Shown in pieces: positions 8,347 through 16,828 of a DNA stretch of 64,000 bases; within the stretch, counting starts at the first letter, position 1; each line of letters starts with the position of its first letter. The stretch is from Bacteroidia bacterium (GTDB taxonomy: Bacteria; Bacteroidota; Bacteroidia; B-17B0; Aurantibacillaceae): positions 1 through 64,000 of the forward strand of contig JAGNIU010000012.1 of NCBI GenBank assembly GCA_018000995.1, given 5' to 3'. The position numbers were made by a program, and so were the translations under genes. The notes below the pieces were generated by a model. It worked only from the letters and a program-made list of their open reading frames with translations, ran no database searches and had not been told where the DNA came from.

Positions 8347-10191
8347 ATGTGTGGAATAGTTGGATATATAGGAAACCGTGAAGTTTACCCTATTTTAATT
8401 AAAGGCCTTCGTCGCCTTGAGTACCGCGGCTACGATAGCGCCGGTGTTGCCTTATTAAATAAAAAAGGTGATTTAAATGTTTACAAGCGAAAGGGAAAAG
8501 TTAGCGAATTGGAAGCTTTTGCCAGTGGAAGTGATACTACCGGAAACATGGGCATTGGTCACACCCGTTGGGCAACACACGGTGAGCCTAACGATGTAAA
8601 TTCACATCCTCACTATTCTCAAACAAAAGATTTAGTAATTATTCATAATGGTATTATTGAAAACTATGCTGCCATTAAAGAAGGATTAAAAAAACGCGGA
8701 CATACATTTTTATCTCAAACCGATACTGAAGTTCTTATTCATTTAATTGAAGATATTAAGCAACACGAAAACATGAAATTAGGTCACGCTGTATTAGCGG
8801 CACTTAATCAGGTAATCGGGGCTTACTCCATTGTAGTGATGGATAAAAACGATCCGAATACTTTAGTGGCTGCAAAAAAAGGAAGTCCGATGGTAATTGG
8901 AATTGGCACTGATGAATTTTTTATTGCATCTGATGCTTCTCCAATTGTTGAGTTTACTAAAAATGTTGTTTACCTCGAAGATGAACAGGTTGCTATTATC
9001 CGTCGCGGCGAAGAATTAAAAATCCGTAACTTAAAAGATAAAGAAATTACCCCTTACGTTCAAAAATTAACTATAGAATTAGAAGCGATTGAAAAAGGTG
9101 GTTACGACCACTTCATGTTAAAAGAAATTTATGAGCAACCGCGCTCTGTTAAAGATAGTATGCGCGGAAGATTAAATGCTGAAAAAGGTGAAGTAAAATT
9201 AGGTGGTATTGTTGAGCACGAAGCAAAATTTAAAAATGCAAAACGCATAATATTTATTGCTTGTGGTACATCATGGCATGCCGGTTTAGTGGGAGAATAT
9301 TTATTTGAAGAGTTTGCCCGTATTCCTGTTGAGGTTGAATATGCTTCTGAATTCCGTTATCGTAATCCTGTTATTTATCCGGATGATATTATTATTGCTA
9401 TTTCTCAAAGTGGTGAAACAGCAGATACACTTGCTGCAATTGAATTAGCAAAATCAAAAGGTGCAACTATTGTTGGTGTTTGTAACGTAGTAGGTTCATC
9501 TATTGCCCGCGCCACACATGCGGGTTCGTATACTCACGCTGGACCGGAGATTGGAGTAGCATCAACAAAAGCATTTACAGCGCAAGTAACTGTTTTAACA
9601 TTGATGGCATTGCATGTTGCCAGAATAAAAGGTACAATGGCAGAAAGCCGTTTCCGTCAGATATTATATGAATTGGAAGCAATTCCAAAAAAGATAGAAG
9701 AAGCTTTAAAGCTGAATGATATCATTAAAGAAATCGCTTTCAAATACAAAGATTCTACTAACGCATTATATTTAGGACGAGGCTTTACTTTCCCGGTTGC
9801 ATTAGAAGGTGCTTTAAAATTAAAAGAGATTTCTTACATACATGCAGAAGGATATCCGGCAGCAGAAATGAAACACGGACCAATTGCTTTAATTGATGAA
9901 GAGATGCCGGTATTTGTTATCGCAACCAAAGGTGCTAACTACGAAAAAGTAGTAAGTAACATTCAGGAAGTAAAAGCGCGTAAAGGAAAAGTAATTGCTG
10001 TTGTAACTGCGGGCGACAAAGAAGTAAAAGAGATGGCAGATTATGTAATGGAAATTCCAGAAACAGATGAGGCATTAGTTCCACTTATTTCTGTTATCCC
10101 ATTACAATTATTATCGTATCACATTGCTGTAATGCGCGGCTGTAATGTTGATCAGCCAAGAAATTTAGCTAAGAGTGTAACTGTAGAATAA
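8347..10191 (+). CDS. glmS: Glutamine-fructose-6-phosphate aminotransferase (isomerizing)
   Basis: GlmS makes glucosamine-6-phosphate from fructose-6-phosphate and glutamine, the entry step to UDP-GlcNAc for peptidoglycan and lipid A. The 614 residues match the family length. The N-terminal glutaminase domain begins MCGIVGYIG, with Cys2 as nucleophile and the HTRWATHG and HNGIIENY motifs; two SIS sugar-isomerase domains follow (ISQSGETADT, STKAFTAQV) and the C-terminus ends NLAKSVTVE as expected. No glmS ribozyme is apparent: the gap upstream is only 63 bases. Confidence 0.97.
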   Translation: MCGIVGYIGNREVYPILIKGLRRLEYRGYDSAGVALLNKKGDLNVYKRKGKVSELEAFASGSDTTGNMGIGHTRWATHGEPNDVNSHPHYSQTKDLVIIHNGIIENYAAIKEGLKKRGHTFLSQTDTEVLIHLIEDIKQHENMKLGHAVLAALNQVIGAYSIVVMDKNDPNTLVAAKKGSPMVIGIGTDEFFIASDASPIVEFTKNVVYLEDEQVAIIRRGEELKIRNLKDKEITPYVQKLTIELEAIEKGGYDHFMLKEIYEQPRSVKDSMRGRLNAEKGEVKLGGIVEHEAKFKNAKRIIFIACGTSWHAGLVGEYLFEEFARIPVEVEYASEFRYRNPVIYPDDIIIAISQSGETADTLAAIELAKSKGATIVGVCNVVGSSIARATHAGSYTHAGPEIGVASTKAFTAQVTVLTLMALHVARIKGTMAESRFRQILYELEAIPKKIEEALKLNDIIKEIAFKYKDSTNALYLGRGFTFPVALEGALKLKEISYIHAEGYPAAEMKHGPIALIDEEMPVFVIATKGANYEKVVSNIQEVKARKGKVIAVVTAGDKEVKEMADYVMEIPETDEALVPLISVIPLQLLSYHIAVMRGCNVDQPRNLAKSVTVE

Positions 10192-10198
10192 TTTTATT

Positions 10199-10615
10199 AT
10201 GAAAAGAAATCTGTTTGGTATAATTTGTTGTTTGTTTCTGATTGGAACAAAAATTTCTGCACAAGAAATTCTTTTGCCGGATCAAATATTTACCATTAAG
10301 GTAACTGAGAAAAATGCAAGCGGCTCAACTGAAACTATGCCGGCTGACGAATTAGTTTTAAAGGCTAATCAAATCAGCTCCGCATTTGGGACAAAGAATG
10401 GTTTTGCGGCCGTTCCTTACAGTATAAAACAACAAGGTGCGCCAAATTCATTTATGCTGGATTTTACTGCCGAAAGCACGAATAGTAAAAAAGATGTTTT
10501 AAAATGGAGCGGCACTATTAACGGTAATTCTGTTAGCGGAAAAGCTCAACGTGTCCGGAACGGAAAACCCGCAGGCGAATACACTTTTACGGGAACACGC
10601 AAAAAAAAGAAATAA
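10199..10615 (+). CDS. Exported protein of unknown function
   Basis: A 138-residue protein with a signal sequence (MKRNLFGIICCLFLIGTKISAQ) and a small, probably beta-rich domain ending in a basic tail (TGTRKKKK). It starts seven bases after the glmS stop, so it is probably cotranscribed with it. I do not recognise a family. The central WSGTINGNSVSGKAQ pattern suggests an antiparallel beta structure. Confidence 0.6.
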   Translation: MKRNLFGIICCLFLIGTKISAQEILLPDQIFTIKVTEKNASGSTETMPADELVLKANQISSAFGTKNGFAAVPYSIKQQGAPNSFMLDFTAESTNSKKDVLKWSGTINGNSVSGKAQRVRNGKPAGEYTFTGTRKKKK

Positions 10616-10663
10616 ACTGTTTCTTCCTATTTTTCTTAATTTCTGAATCCATTTTGCCATTAA

Positions 10664-10736
10664 ATGTGAATTATGTCACTATTATTTCAATTTGGCATAA
10701 TTAATAGTGTTTCCGGGCTAAATTAGCCTACCTTCG
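10664..10736 (+). promoter_or_regulatory. Degenerate copy of the island motif
   Basis: ATGTGAATTATGTCACT (10664-10680) matches the island consensus at most positions and is followed by TACCTTCG (10729-10736), a good -7 element. The 21 bp / 28 bp spacing of the other sites is not kept. It lies 109 bp upstream of the intact copy at 10773 and may be an auxiliary site or a remnant. The interval 10616-10957 otherwise contains no gene. Confidence 0.35.
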
Positions 10737-10772
10737 ATTAAGTTAATTTTTACAGAATAAGAAGAGTAAAAA

Positions 10773-10838
10773 GTGTGAATTATGTAACTTGTTTCTAAAG
10801 TTATATAATAATTCAGGGCTCCAATCCCCGCACCTTTA
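10773..10838 (+). promoter_or_regulatory. Island regulon promoter 1 (signalling operon)
   Basis: GTGTGAATTATGTAACT at 10773-10789, second half-site ATATAAT at 10803, and -7 element CACCTTTA at 10831. The distances (21 bp between half-sites, 28 bp to the -7 element) equal those of the other copies. It lies upstream of the small protein, AraC-type regulator, kinase and receiver genes, which implies autoregulation if the AraC protein is the regulator. Confidence 0.7.
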
Positions 10839-10957
10839 CATACATACTCCTATTTACATTAAAGATTTTCCGGGTATTTGTTTCTGAATACAAACTAGTT
10901 TTAAAACTCAACACTATGTTAGCCTTTAACCCACTAAAATATACAAAAGTCATTGTT

Positions 10958-11140
10958 ATGGAAAATAAGTACAAAGAAGGTGATGTTGTTACCGCTAAAG
11001 AAAACCCAACAAAAAAATTGGTAATAAGAAGATATGTTGACAGAATTTATTATTGCAAAATTCAGGGGGAGCCGGACGCAAAAGAACTTGTTTATTTTGA
11101 AAGAGAATTTGTTAATGAGCCAATAACTAAAACAGCATAA
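10958..11140 (+). CDS. Small conserved protein of unknown function
   Basis: A 60-residue protein starting MENKYKEGDVVTAKENP with a central VIRRYVDRIYYCKIQ segment and an acidic C-terminus. It looks like a small beta-barrel-like fold (SH3- or PAZ-like pattern), though this is only an impression. An earlier in-frame ATG (10916) exists, but the MENKY start is the better fit because homologous small proteins I recall begin this way. It is the first gene after the island promoter and lies five bases before the AraC-type gene. Confidence 0.6.
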   Translation: MENKYKEGDVVTAKENPTKKLVIRRYVDRIYYCKIQGEPDAKELVYFEREFVNEPITKTA

Positions 11141-11145
11141 GCTAT

Positions 11146-11733
11146 TTGAAACTATTCATTAAATATATGGTGAGTGCCCGTTGTAAAATGGCGGTCAAAG
11201 AAGCTTTGAAAAAACAAGGACTTCATTTTGTTGTTGTTGACTTAGGCGAAGTAGATATAATGGAAACCATTTCGAACGAACAACGCGAATTACTTAAAGC
11301 TGATTTATTAGTTTCAGGTTTGGAATTAATGGATGATAAAAAAGCCATGCTAATTGAGAAAATTAAAAATGTAATTGTTCAAATGGTTCATCATAGTGAT
11401 GAAATGATTAAAGTTAATTTTTCTGATTTCTTAAGCGAAAAACTAAACCACGATTACACTTATATGGCGAATTTGTTTTCAGAAGTGCAAGGCACTACAA
11501 TAGAACAATACATTATCGCTAACAAAATTGAGCGAATTAAAGAACTAATTATTTACGGCGAACTCAACATAACTGAAATTGCTTGGAAAATGAATTACAG
11601 TAGTGTAGCGCATTTATCTAATCAATTTAAAAAAGTAACCGGACTATCACCTTCGCATTTTAAGCAATTGAAAGATAAACGCAGAAGTCCGATTGAAGAA
11701 ATTGGAAATTCAAAAACCCCTAACGCGAAGTAG
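11146..11733 (+). CDS. AraC-family regulator with HMA-like N-terminus
   Basis: A 195-residue protein with TTG start. Residues 1-70 have a ferredoxin-like pattern resembling heavy-metal-associated domains (MKLFIKYMVSARCKM...), and the C-terminal part is an AraC/XylS double helix-turn-helix: TIEQYIIANKIERIKELI, NITEIAWKMNYSSVAHLSNQFKKVTGLSPSHFK. Relatives usually carry CxxC-like MVCxRC; here the first cysteine is serine and only Cys13 remains, so metal binding may be lost. It is followed directly by the kinase gene and is the best candidate for the protein that reads the shared promoter motif. Direct evidence for this is absent. Confidence 0.85.
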   Translation: MKLFIKYMVSARCKMAVKEALKKQGLHFVVVDLGEVDIMETISNEQRELLKADLLVSGLELMDDKKAMLIEKIKNVIVQMVHHSDEMIKVNFSDFLSEKLNHDYTYMANLFSEVQGTTIEQYIIANKIERIKELIIYGELNITEIAWKMNYSSVAHLSNQFKKVTGLSPSHFKQLKDKRRSPIEEIGNSKTPNAK

Positions 11734-14127
11734 ATGGCTAAAAAGAAAAAATCTGACGAGTTAGTAAATGCTAATAAAGAGCTTGCCTTTCAGGATATTG
11801 AAAAAGAAAAGAGGGCTGCTGAATTAGTTATTGCCAATAAAGAACTGGCTTTTCAGGGTGAAGAGAAGGAGAAACGTGCGGCTGAGTTATTTATTGCTAA
11901 TAAGGAACTTATCTTCCAAAATAAAGAGAAAGAAAAACGAGCAGACGAACTAATTATCGCTAATAAGGAATTAGCATTTCAAAATGAGGAAAAAGAAAAA
12001 CGGGCAGCAGAGTTAATTATTGCCAACAAGGAGCTTGTTTTTCAGAATAAAGAAAAAGAGAAAAGAGCAGAAGAACTGGTTGTTGCTAATAAGGAACTGG
12101 CTTTTCAAAATGATGAGAAAGAAAAACGTGCAGCTGAATTAGTAATTGCGAATTACGCACGTGGACTAATTGAAGCGAGTCGCGACCCTCTATTCACAAT
12201 TAGCATAAAAGGAAAAATTATGGACTTAAATCAAGCCTCTGTAAGAGTAACGGGCTTGTCTCGTGAGAAATTAATTGGCTCTGACTTTTTCGACTATTTC
12301 ACGGATTCCGATAAAGCACGAGCCGGATACGAAGAAGTTTTCGCAAAGGGCTTTGTGGCCGATTATCCATTAACTATCCGCGATCATACGCAAACTGATG
12401 TATTATTTAACGGATCGGTTTATAAAGATGATAAAGGACAGGTTTTAGGGGCTGTAGTTGTTGCACGAGATATTACAGAGCAAAAACGAATTGAAAAAGA
12501 ATTAACAGAAGCAAAAGTTTTTGCAGAATTAGCCACAGAAATTGCAGAAGAAGCAAAAAGCAACGCAGAAGAAGCAACACGTGTTGCAGAAGATGCGGTG
12601 AAATCGAAACAACAATTTTTATCAAACATGAGTCACGAAATTCGTACGCCTATGAATGCGATTATCGGATTTACAAAAGTGGTTCTTAAAACGGATTTAA
12701 ATGTAAAACAAAAGGAGTACCTCACAGCTATTAAAATTAGTGGCGACGCCTTAATTGTTTTAATTAACGATATTTTAGATTTAGCAAAAGTAGATGCCGG
12801 AAAAATGACTTTCGTACAAACGCCTTTCAAAATGGCCTTGTCTCTATCAGCGATGCTACATTTGTTTGAGACAAAAATTCATGAAAAAAATTTACTGCTT
12901 GTAAAAGAGTATGATAAAAATATTCCTGAAGTTTTGGTTGGTGACCCTGTACGTTTGCATCAAATAGTATTAAACTTAGTCAGCAACGCTGTTAAATTTA
13001 CCTCAAAAGGAACAATTACGGTTGGCGTTCGTCTATTAAATGAAGATTCTGAATCTGCAACACTTGAATTTTCGGTTGCCGACACCGGCATTGGAATTCC
13101 CAAAAATAAAATTGAAAAAATATTTGAAAATTTTCAGCAGGCTACAAGCGGCACTTCAAGATTGTATGGAGGAACGGGTTTAGGGCTTGCTATTGTAAAA
13201 CAATTAGTAGAACCGCAAGGCGGATCGATTAAGGTGGAAAGTAAAGTTGGCTACGGCTCAACTTTTAGTTTTATTTTACCCTTTAAGAAAACAAATGTAG
13301 AAGCTGAATTAGAAACTGAACTGATGGAACTAGATGAAGAAATTAAAAACATTAAAGTATTGGTAGTTGAAGACATTGCGCTAAATCAACTATTGATGAG
13401 AACTTTGCTTGATGATTTCGGCTTTAAATGCACAATAGCCTCTAATGGCAAGATTGCAACTGAAAAATTACAAAACCAAACCTTCGATGTAATTTTAATG
13501 GATTTGCAAATGCCGGAAATGAATGGTTTTGAAGCGACAGAATATATTAGAAACACCTTAAAATTAGATATTCCCATTATTGCCTTAACGGCCGATGTAA
13601 CTTCGGTAGATTTAGCAAAATGTAAAGCGGTTGGCATGAACGACTATATTGCAAAGCCTGTTGATGAACGGGTATTGTATAGTAAAATAATTTCCTTGTT
13701 TAAAAAACCAGCTCATACAAAATCAATTAAAGAAAAACAGAACGCTGAAGAAAAAACAATAAAAGCAAAGTGTGTCGACCTTCAGTATTTATATCACCGC
13801 ACTAAATCAGACCCTAAACTAATGATGGAAATGATTTCTCTTTATTTAGAACAAACTCCATCGCTAATAACAGCCATGAAAAAAGGCTTGGAAGAAAAAG
13901 ATTGGAATACCTTGTATGCAGCAGCGCATAAAATGATACCTTCTTTTTCGATAATGGGGATTAGTTCCGATTTTGAAAATAAAGCAAAGAAAGTGCAAGA
14001 ATATGCCAGCTCCCAAAAAGAAACTCATGTGATCCCGGATTTGATTTTGGAATTAGAGGCGATTTGCCTACAAGCTTGTGAAGAATTAACAGAAGAATTT
14101 AATACAATTAAAAAAACGAACTTATGA
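11734..14127 (+). CDS. Cytoplasmic hybrid histidine kinase (coiled coil-PAS-HisKA-HATPase-REC-HPt)
   Basis: A 797-residue protein with no signal peptide or membrane span. Residues 9-140 are six tandem 21-residue coiled-coil repeats plus a partial one; residues about 141-255 a PAS domain; 290-355 HisKA with MSHEIRTPMN (His301); about 400-525 HATPase_c (NLVSNAVKF, DTGIGIP, GGTGLGLAI); 540-655 a receiver with Asp590 in LMDLQMPEMNG; and about 690-790 an HPt domain with His732 (AAAHKMIPS). A full intramolecular phosphorelay is thus encoded. The start codon follows the AraC stop directly, and the stop overlaps the next receiver gene by four bases. The signal sensed is unknown. Confidence 0.93.
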   Translation: MAKKKKSDELVNANKELAFQDIEKEKRAAELVIANKELAFQGEEKEKRAAELFIANKELIFQNKEKEKRADELIIANKELAFQNEEKEKRAAELIIANKELVFQNKEKEKRAEELVVANKELAFQNDEKEKRAAELVIANYARGLIEASRDPLFTISIKGKIMDLNQASVRVTGLSREKLIGSDFFDYFTDSDKARAGYEEVFAKGFVADYPLTIRDHTQTDVLFNGSVYKDDKGQVLGAVVVARDITEQKRIEKELTEAKVFAELATEIAEEAKSNAEEATRVAEDAVKSKQQFLSNMSHEIRTPMNAIIGFTKVVLKTDLNVKQKEYLTAIKISGDALIVLINDILDLAKVDAGKMTFVQTPFKMALSLSAMLHLFETKIHEKNLLLVKEYDKNIPEVLVGDPVRLHQIVLNLVSNAVKFTSKGTITVGVRLLNEDSESATLEFSVADTGIGIPKNKIEKIFENFQQATSGTSRLYGGTGLGLAIVKQLVEPQGGSIKVESKVGYGSTFSFILPFKKTNVEAELETELMELDEEIKNIKVLVVEDIALNQLLMRTLLDDFGFKCTIASNGKIATEKLQNQTFDVILMDLQMPEMNGFEATEYIRNTLKLDIPIIALTADVTSVDLAKCKAVGMNDYIAKPVDERVLYSKIISLFKKPAHTKSIKEKQNAEEKTIKAKCVDLQYLYHRTKSDPKLMMEMISLYLEQTPSLITAMKKGLEEKDWNTLYAAAHKMIPSFSIMGISSDFENKAKKVQEYASSQKETHVIPDLILELEAICLQACEELTEEFNTIKKTNL
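11758..12135 (+). repeat. Six 63-bp tandem coding repeats in the kinase
   Basis: Each unit encodes 21 residues (three heptads) of the form ELVIANKELAFQ then xEEKEKRAA. Units begin at residues 9, 30, 51, 72, 93 and 114. The exact three-heptad length points to a long parallel coiled coil whose length could change by slippage or recombination. Confidence 0.9.
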
Positions 14128-14552
14128 GTGATGCAAAAATTAAACTTTTTTTAGTAGATGACGACGCTGTGTTTTTAAAATCACTTGAAATTGAATTTCT
14201 TCAACACGCCGATTTTGAGATTGAAACATATTCAACGGGCGAACTTTGTGTGGCCAGTTTATCACACGGCCCGGATGTTATTATTTTAGACTACCAGTTA
14301 GACGGCATTCAAAAAGGCGCCATGAATGGAATTGATACCTTAGACAGAATTAAAGCTTTTAATCAGGATATTCCTGTAGTGATGTTATCTTCTCAGGATA
14401 AAATTGATGTCGCTGTTAATTGCATGCACCACCGCGCATTTGATTACGTTATTAAAAGCGAAACGGCTTTCGTAAGATTGCAAAAAATTATCACCACCAT
14501 TTTCAAATACAAAAAAATGGAAAAGGAATTAAACTGGTATATGAACAGATAA
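14124..14552 (+). CDS. Stand-alone receiver-domain response regulator
   Basis: This 142-residue protein is almost only a receiver domain: acidic pocket LVDDDAVFL, phospho-acceptor in VIILDYQLDG, conserved Ser in VMLSSQDK and Lys in YVIKSE. A short basic C-terminal helix (KYKKMEKELNWYMNR) follows, with no DNA-binding or enzymatic output domain. It overlaps the kinase gene by ATGA, so the kinase's HPt is the likely phosphodonor. It may act by protein-protein contact or as a phosphate sink. A second receiver of similar sequence lies at 30898. Confidence 0.88.
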   Translation: MSDAKIKLFLVDDDAVFLKSLEIEFLQHADFEIETYSTGELCVASLSHGPDVIILDYQLDGIQKGAMNGIDTLDRIKAFNQDIPVVMLSSQDKIDVAVNCMHHRAFDYVIKSETAFVRLQKIITTIFKYKKMEKELNWYMNR

Positions 14553-14595
14553 AGTTCATTTCTTAACTCGCTTCCTAATCATCTTGACTCTTGAT

Positions 14596-14661
14596 GTGTT
14601 AATTGTGTAACATTTAGTCTAAATTTTACAACACTCTTTACTCTTCTAATGCACAACTTTA
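14596..14661 (+). promoter_or_regulatory. Island regulon promoter 2 (PorE-like gene)
   Basis: GTGTTAATTGTGTAACA at 14596-14612, second half-site TTACAAC at 14626, -7 element CAACTTTA at 14654. Spacings are 21 and 28 bp as in the other copies, although the second half-site and -7 element are weaker. The downstream leader of about 140 bases contains the 24-codon frame at 14684. Confidence 0.6.
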
Positions 14662-14683
14662 CGCCATAGCACTGTGCATTGAA

Positions 14684-14758
14684 ATGAAACACAAATCCAT
14701 CCATAATATTATTACTGTTTTAGTGGTTCTTGCATTTGCAATACTGCTCGCATATTAA
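14684..14758 (+). CDS. Possible 24-residue membrane peptide
   Basis: ATG to TAA encodes MKHKSIHNIITVLVVLAFAI followed by LLAY: a short basic head and one hydrophobic span. It lies between the regulated promoter at 14596 and the PorE-like gene, within the predicted transcript. It could be a small membrane protein, a regulatory leader or chance. Confidence 0.3.
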   Translation: MKHKSIHNIITVLVVLAFAILLAY

Positions 14759-14807
14759 TATAGCTATTATCAACCCGAATTATACAAACTAAACCATACA
14801 CAATTAA

Positions 14808-16826
14808 ATGAAAACAACATTACTAATAGGATGTATTGCTTTGCTAAGCCTAGGTAAACTACAATCGCAAAACAACAAAACAAGCCCTGAAGAAGATTTT
14901 AAGCGGGCTGAAAAAATATTTTCAGCTATTTACTCCGACAATAAAGTGGAGTCGGCTTCCCAATCGAAAAGAGGTTATGCAGAAGCCCTGCCAATTTTTT
15001 TGAATCTGTACAAAAAAGATACCGCTAATAAGAACTTAGCTTTTAAAATTGGGGTTTGCTACCAAGCAACACGCAGATATCGAATACAAGCCACTCCCTA
15101 TTTTAACAAAGCCGTTACTTCAACCACAAAGGAGTATAATGGCAGTACCTACGAAGAAAAACAAGCGCCATTTGTTGCTTATAAATTTTTAGGTGACGCT
15201 TACCATTTAGAATATAAGTTCGATAAAGCCATGGAAGCCTATGAAAAATTTATTGCGTTATCAGAAAACAACGTTTCTGATAAAGCTATGGTGGCCGAAG
15301 CAAAACACAGCATTGAGATGTGTAAGACAGGAAAAGTTTTAGTAGCTACTCCGCTTAATATTAAATTGCAAAACCTTGGAAACACAGTAAATTCCTCCTC
15401 AGGAGATTACTCTCCGGTTTTATCAGCGGATCAGAATACATTATTTTTTACTTCCCGTCGCCCACAAACTACTGGTTCACAAAAAGACAGTGATGGAAAT
15501 TTTATGGAAGATATTTACATGTCAACCAAAACAAAAACAGGTTGGTCGCCTGCTAAAAACATTGGTACTCCAATTAACACCGAATGGCATGAAGCAACAG
15601 TTGGCCTCTCTCCCGATGGACAAACTATTTTAATTTACAGAGATGATTCCGGTGATGGAAATATTTACAGCACAAGTTTAGATGGTGATGTTTGGAGCAC
15701 TCCCGTTAAATTAAATGACAATATTAATTCTAAACATTGGGAACCAAGTGCATTTATATCAGCCAATGGTCTTAAACTTTATTTTGTAAGTGATAAACCG
15801 GGCGGATATGGTGGACGAGATTTATACGTAAGTAAAAGAGAAGTTGATGGCGATTGGGAAAAAGCAACTAATATGGGGGCTTCTATAAATACGCAATACG
15901 ATGAGGATGCTCCGTTTATACATCCTGACGGGGTTACTTTATCATTTAGCTCTAACGGTCACAACACAATGGGTGGCTTCGATATTTTTAGTAGCTTTTT
16001 GTCAAGCGAAGAAACTTGGTCGGAACCTGTTAACGTAGGCTTTCCAATAAATACAACTGATGACGATATTTTTTATGTGATAAGTCCAGATGGTAAAACA
16101 GCTTACTTTTCTTCATTTCGGGAAGGTGGAATGGGAGAAAAAGATAATTTCTTGGCCACATTCCCAGATATAAAAGAAAAACCGTTAACACTAGTGAAAG
16201 GTACTATCATCGACGAATCAGGCAAACCTGCTAAGTATGCGGTAATAACTGTTACAGATAATGAAACTGAAAAAGTGGTTGGTGTTTATAAAGCCAATAG
16301 TAAAACGGGTGCATTCCTTTTTATTCTAACGCCGGGTAAAAATTATAATATTACTTATCAGTCTCAGGGACATTTGTTCTATTCTGAAAATATAGAAATT
16401 CCAAAGGAATCAAATTACCATGAAATAAACAAAGCTGTTACACTTAATCCAATTACTGTCGGGTCAAAAATAGTTCTGAATAATATTTTCTTTGATTTTG
16501 ATAAGGCGACTTTACGTCCGCTATCTAACGTAGAAATTAAAAATCTAGTCACGATAATGCGAGCTAACCCTACTATGAAAGTAGAGATTTCTGGTCATAC
16601 AGATAGTAAAGGCAACGACGAATACAATAAAAAACTTTCTGAAGAACGCGCGCAGGCGGTAGTAAATAAATTAATTGAGAGTGGCATTAGTGCTAATAGA
16701 TTTAAAGCTAAGGGCTATGGTGAAACTAAACATGTTGCGCCCAACACAAATGCAGATGGTTCTGATAATCCGGAAGGGCGACAGTTAAATCGCAGAGTTG
16801 AATTAACCATTACTGAGATTAATTAA
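14808..16826 (+). CDS. PorE-like OmpA protein (TPR, beta-propeller, CRD, OmpA)
   Basis: A 672-residue exported protein. After a signal sequence (to about residue 20) there is a TPR-like helical region (residues 25-175), WD40-like PD40 propeller repeats (about 190-460; SSGDYSPVLSADQNTLFFTSRRP, HEATVGLSPDGQTILIY and others), a carboxypeptidase-regulatory-like beta domain (about 465-545; VKGTIIDESGKPAKYAVI) and a C-terminal OmpA peptidoglycan-binding domain (IFFDFDKATLRPLS, ISGHTDSKGNDEYN, RRVELTI). This order is that of PorE, an accessory protein linking the type IX secretion machinery to the cell wall. Several paralogues usually exist per genome, so T9SS function is an inference. Confidence 0.8.
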   Translation: MKTTLLIGCIALLSLGKLQSQNNKTSPEEDFKRAEKIFSAIYSDNKVESASQSKRGYAEALPIFLNLYKKDTANKNLAFKIGVCYQATRRYRIQATPYFNKAVTSTTKEYNGSTYEEKQAPFVAYKFLGDAYHLEYKFDKAMEAYEKFIALSENNVSDKAMVAEAKHSIEMCKTGKVLVATPLNIKLQNLGNTVNSSSGDYSPVLSADQNTLFFTSRRPQTTGSQKDSDGNFMEDIYMSTKTKTGWSPAKNIGTPINTEWHEATVGLSPDGQTILIYRDDSGDGNIYSTSLDGDVWSTPVKLNDNINSKHWEPSAFISANGLKLYFVSDKPGGYGGRDLYVSKREVDGDWEKATNMGASINTQYDEDAPFIHPDGVTLSFSSNGHNTMGGFDIFSSFLSSEETWSEPVNVGFPINTTDDDIFYVISPDGKTAYFSSFREGGMGEKDNFLATFPDIKEKPLTLVKGTIIDESGKPAKYAVITVTDNETEKVVGVYKANSKTGAFLFILTPGKNYNITYQSQGHLFYSENIEIPKESNYHEINKAVTLNPITVGSKIVLNNIFFDFDKATLRPLSNVEIKNLVTIMRANPTMKVEISGHTDSKGNDEYNKKLSEERAQAVVNKLIESGISANRFKAKGYGETKHVAPNTNADGSDNPEGRQLNRRVELTITEIN

Positions 16827-16828
16827 AC

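Noticed and set aside
10616-10772. A second full regulon promoter at 10664
   Set aside because: Box 1 resembles the consensus, but the 21 and 28 bp spacings are not kept, so it is listed only as a degenerate copy.
11758-12135. Regular 63-bp repeats as possible CRISPR or satellite
   Set aside because: Repeats are contiguous without spacers and encode a coiled coil in frame.
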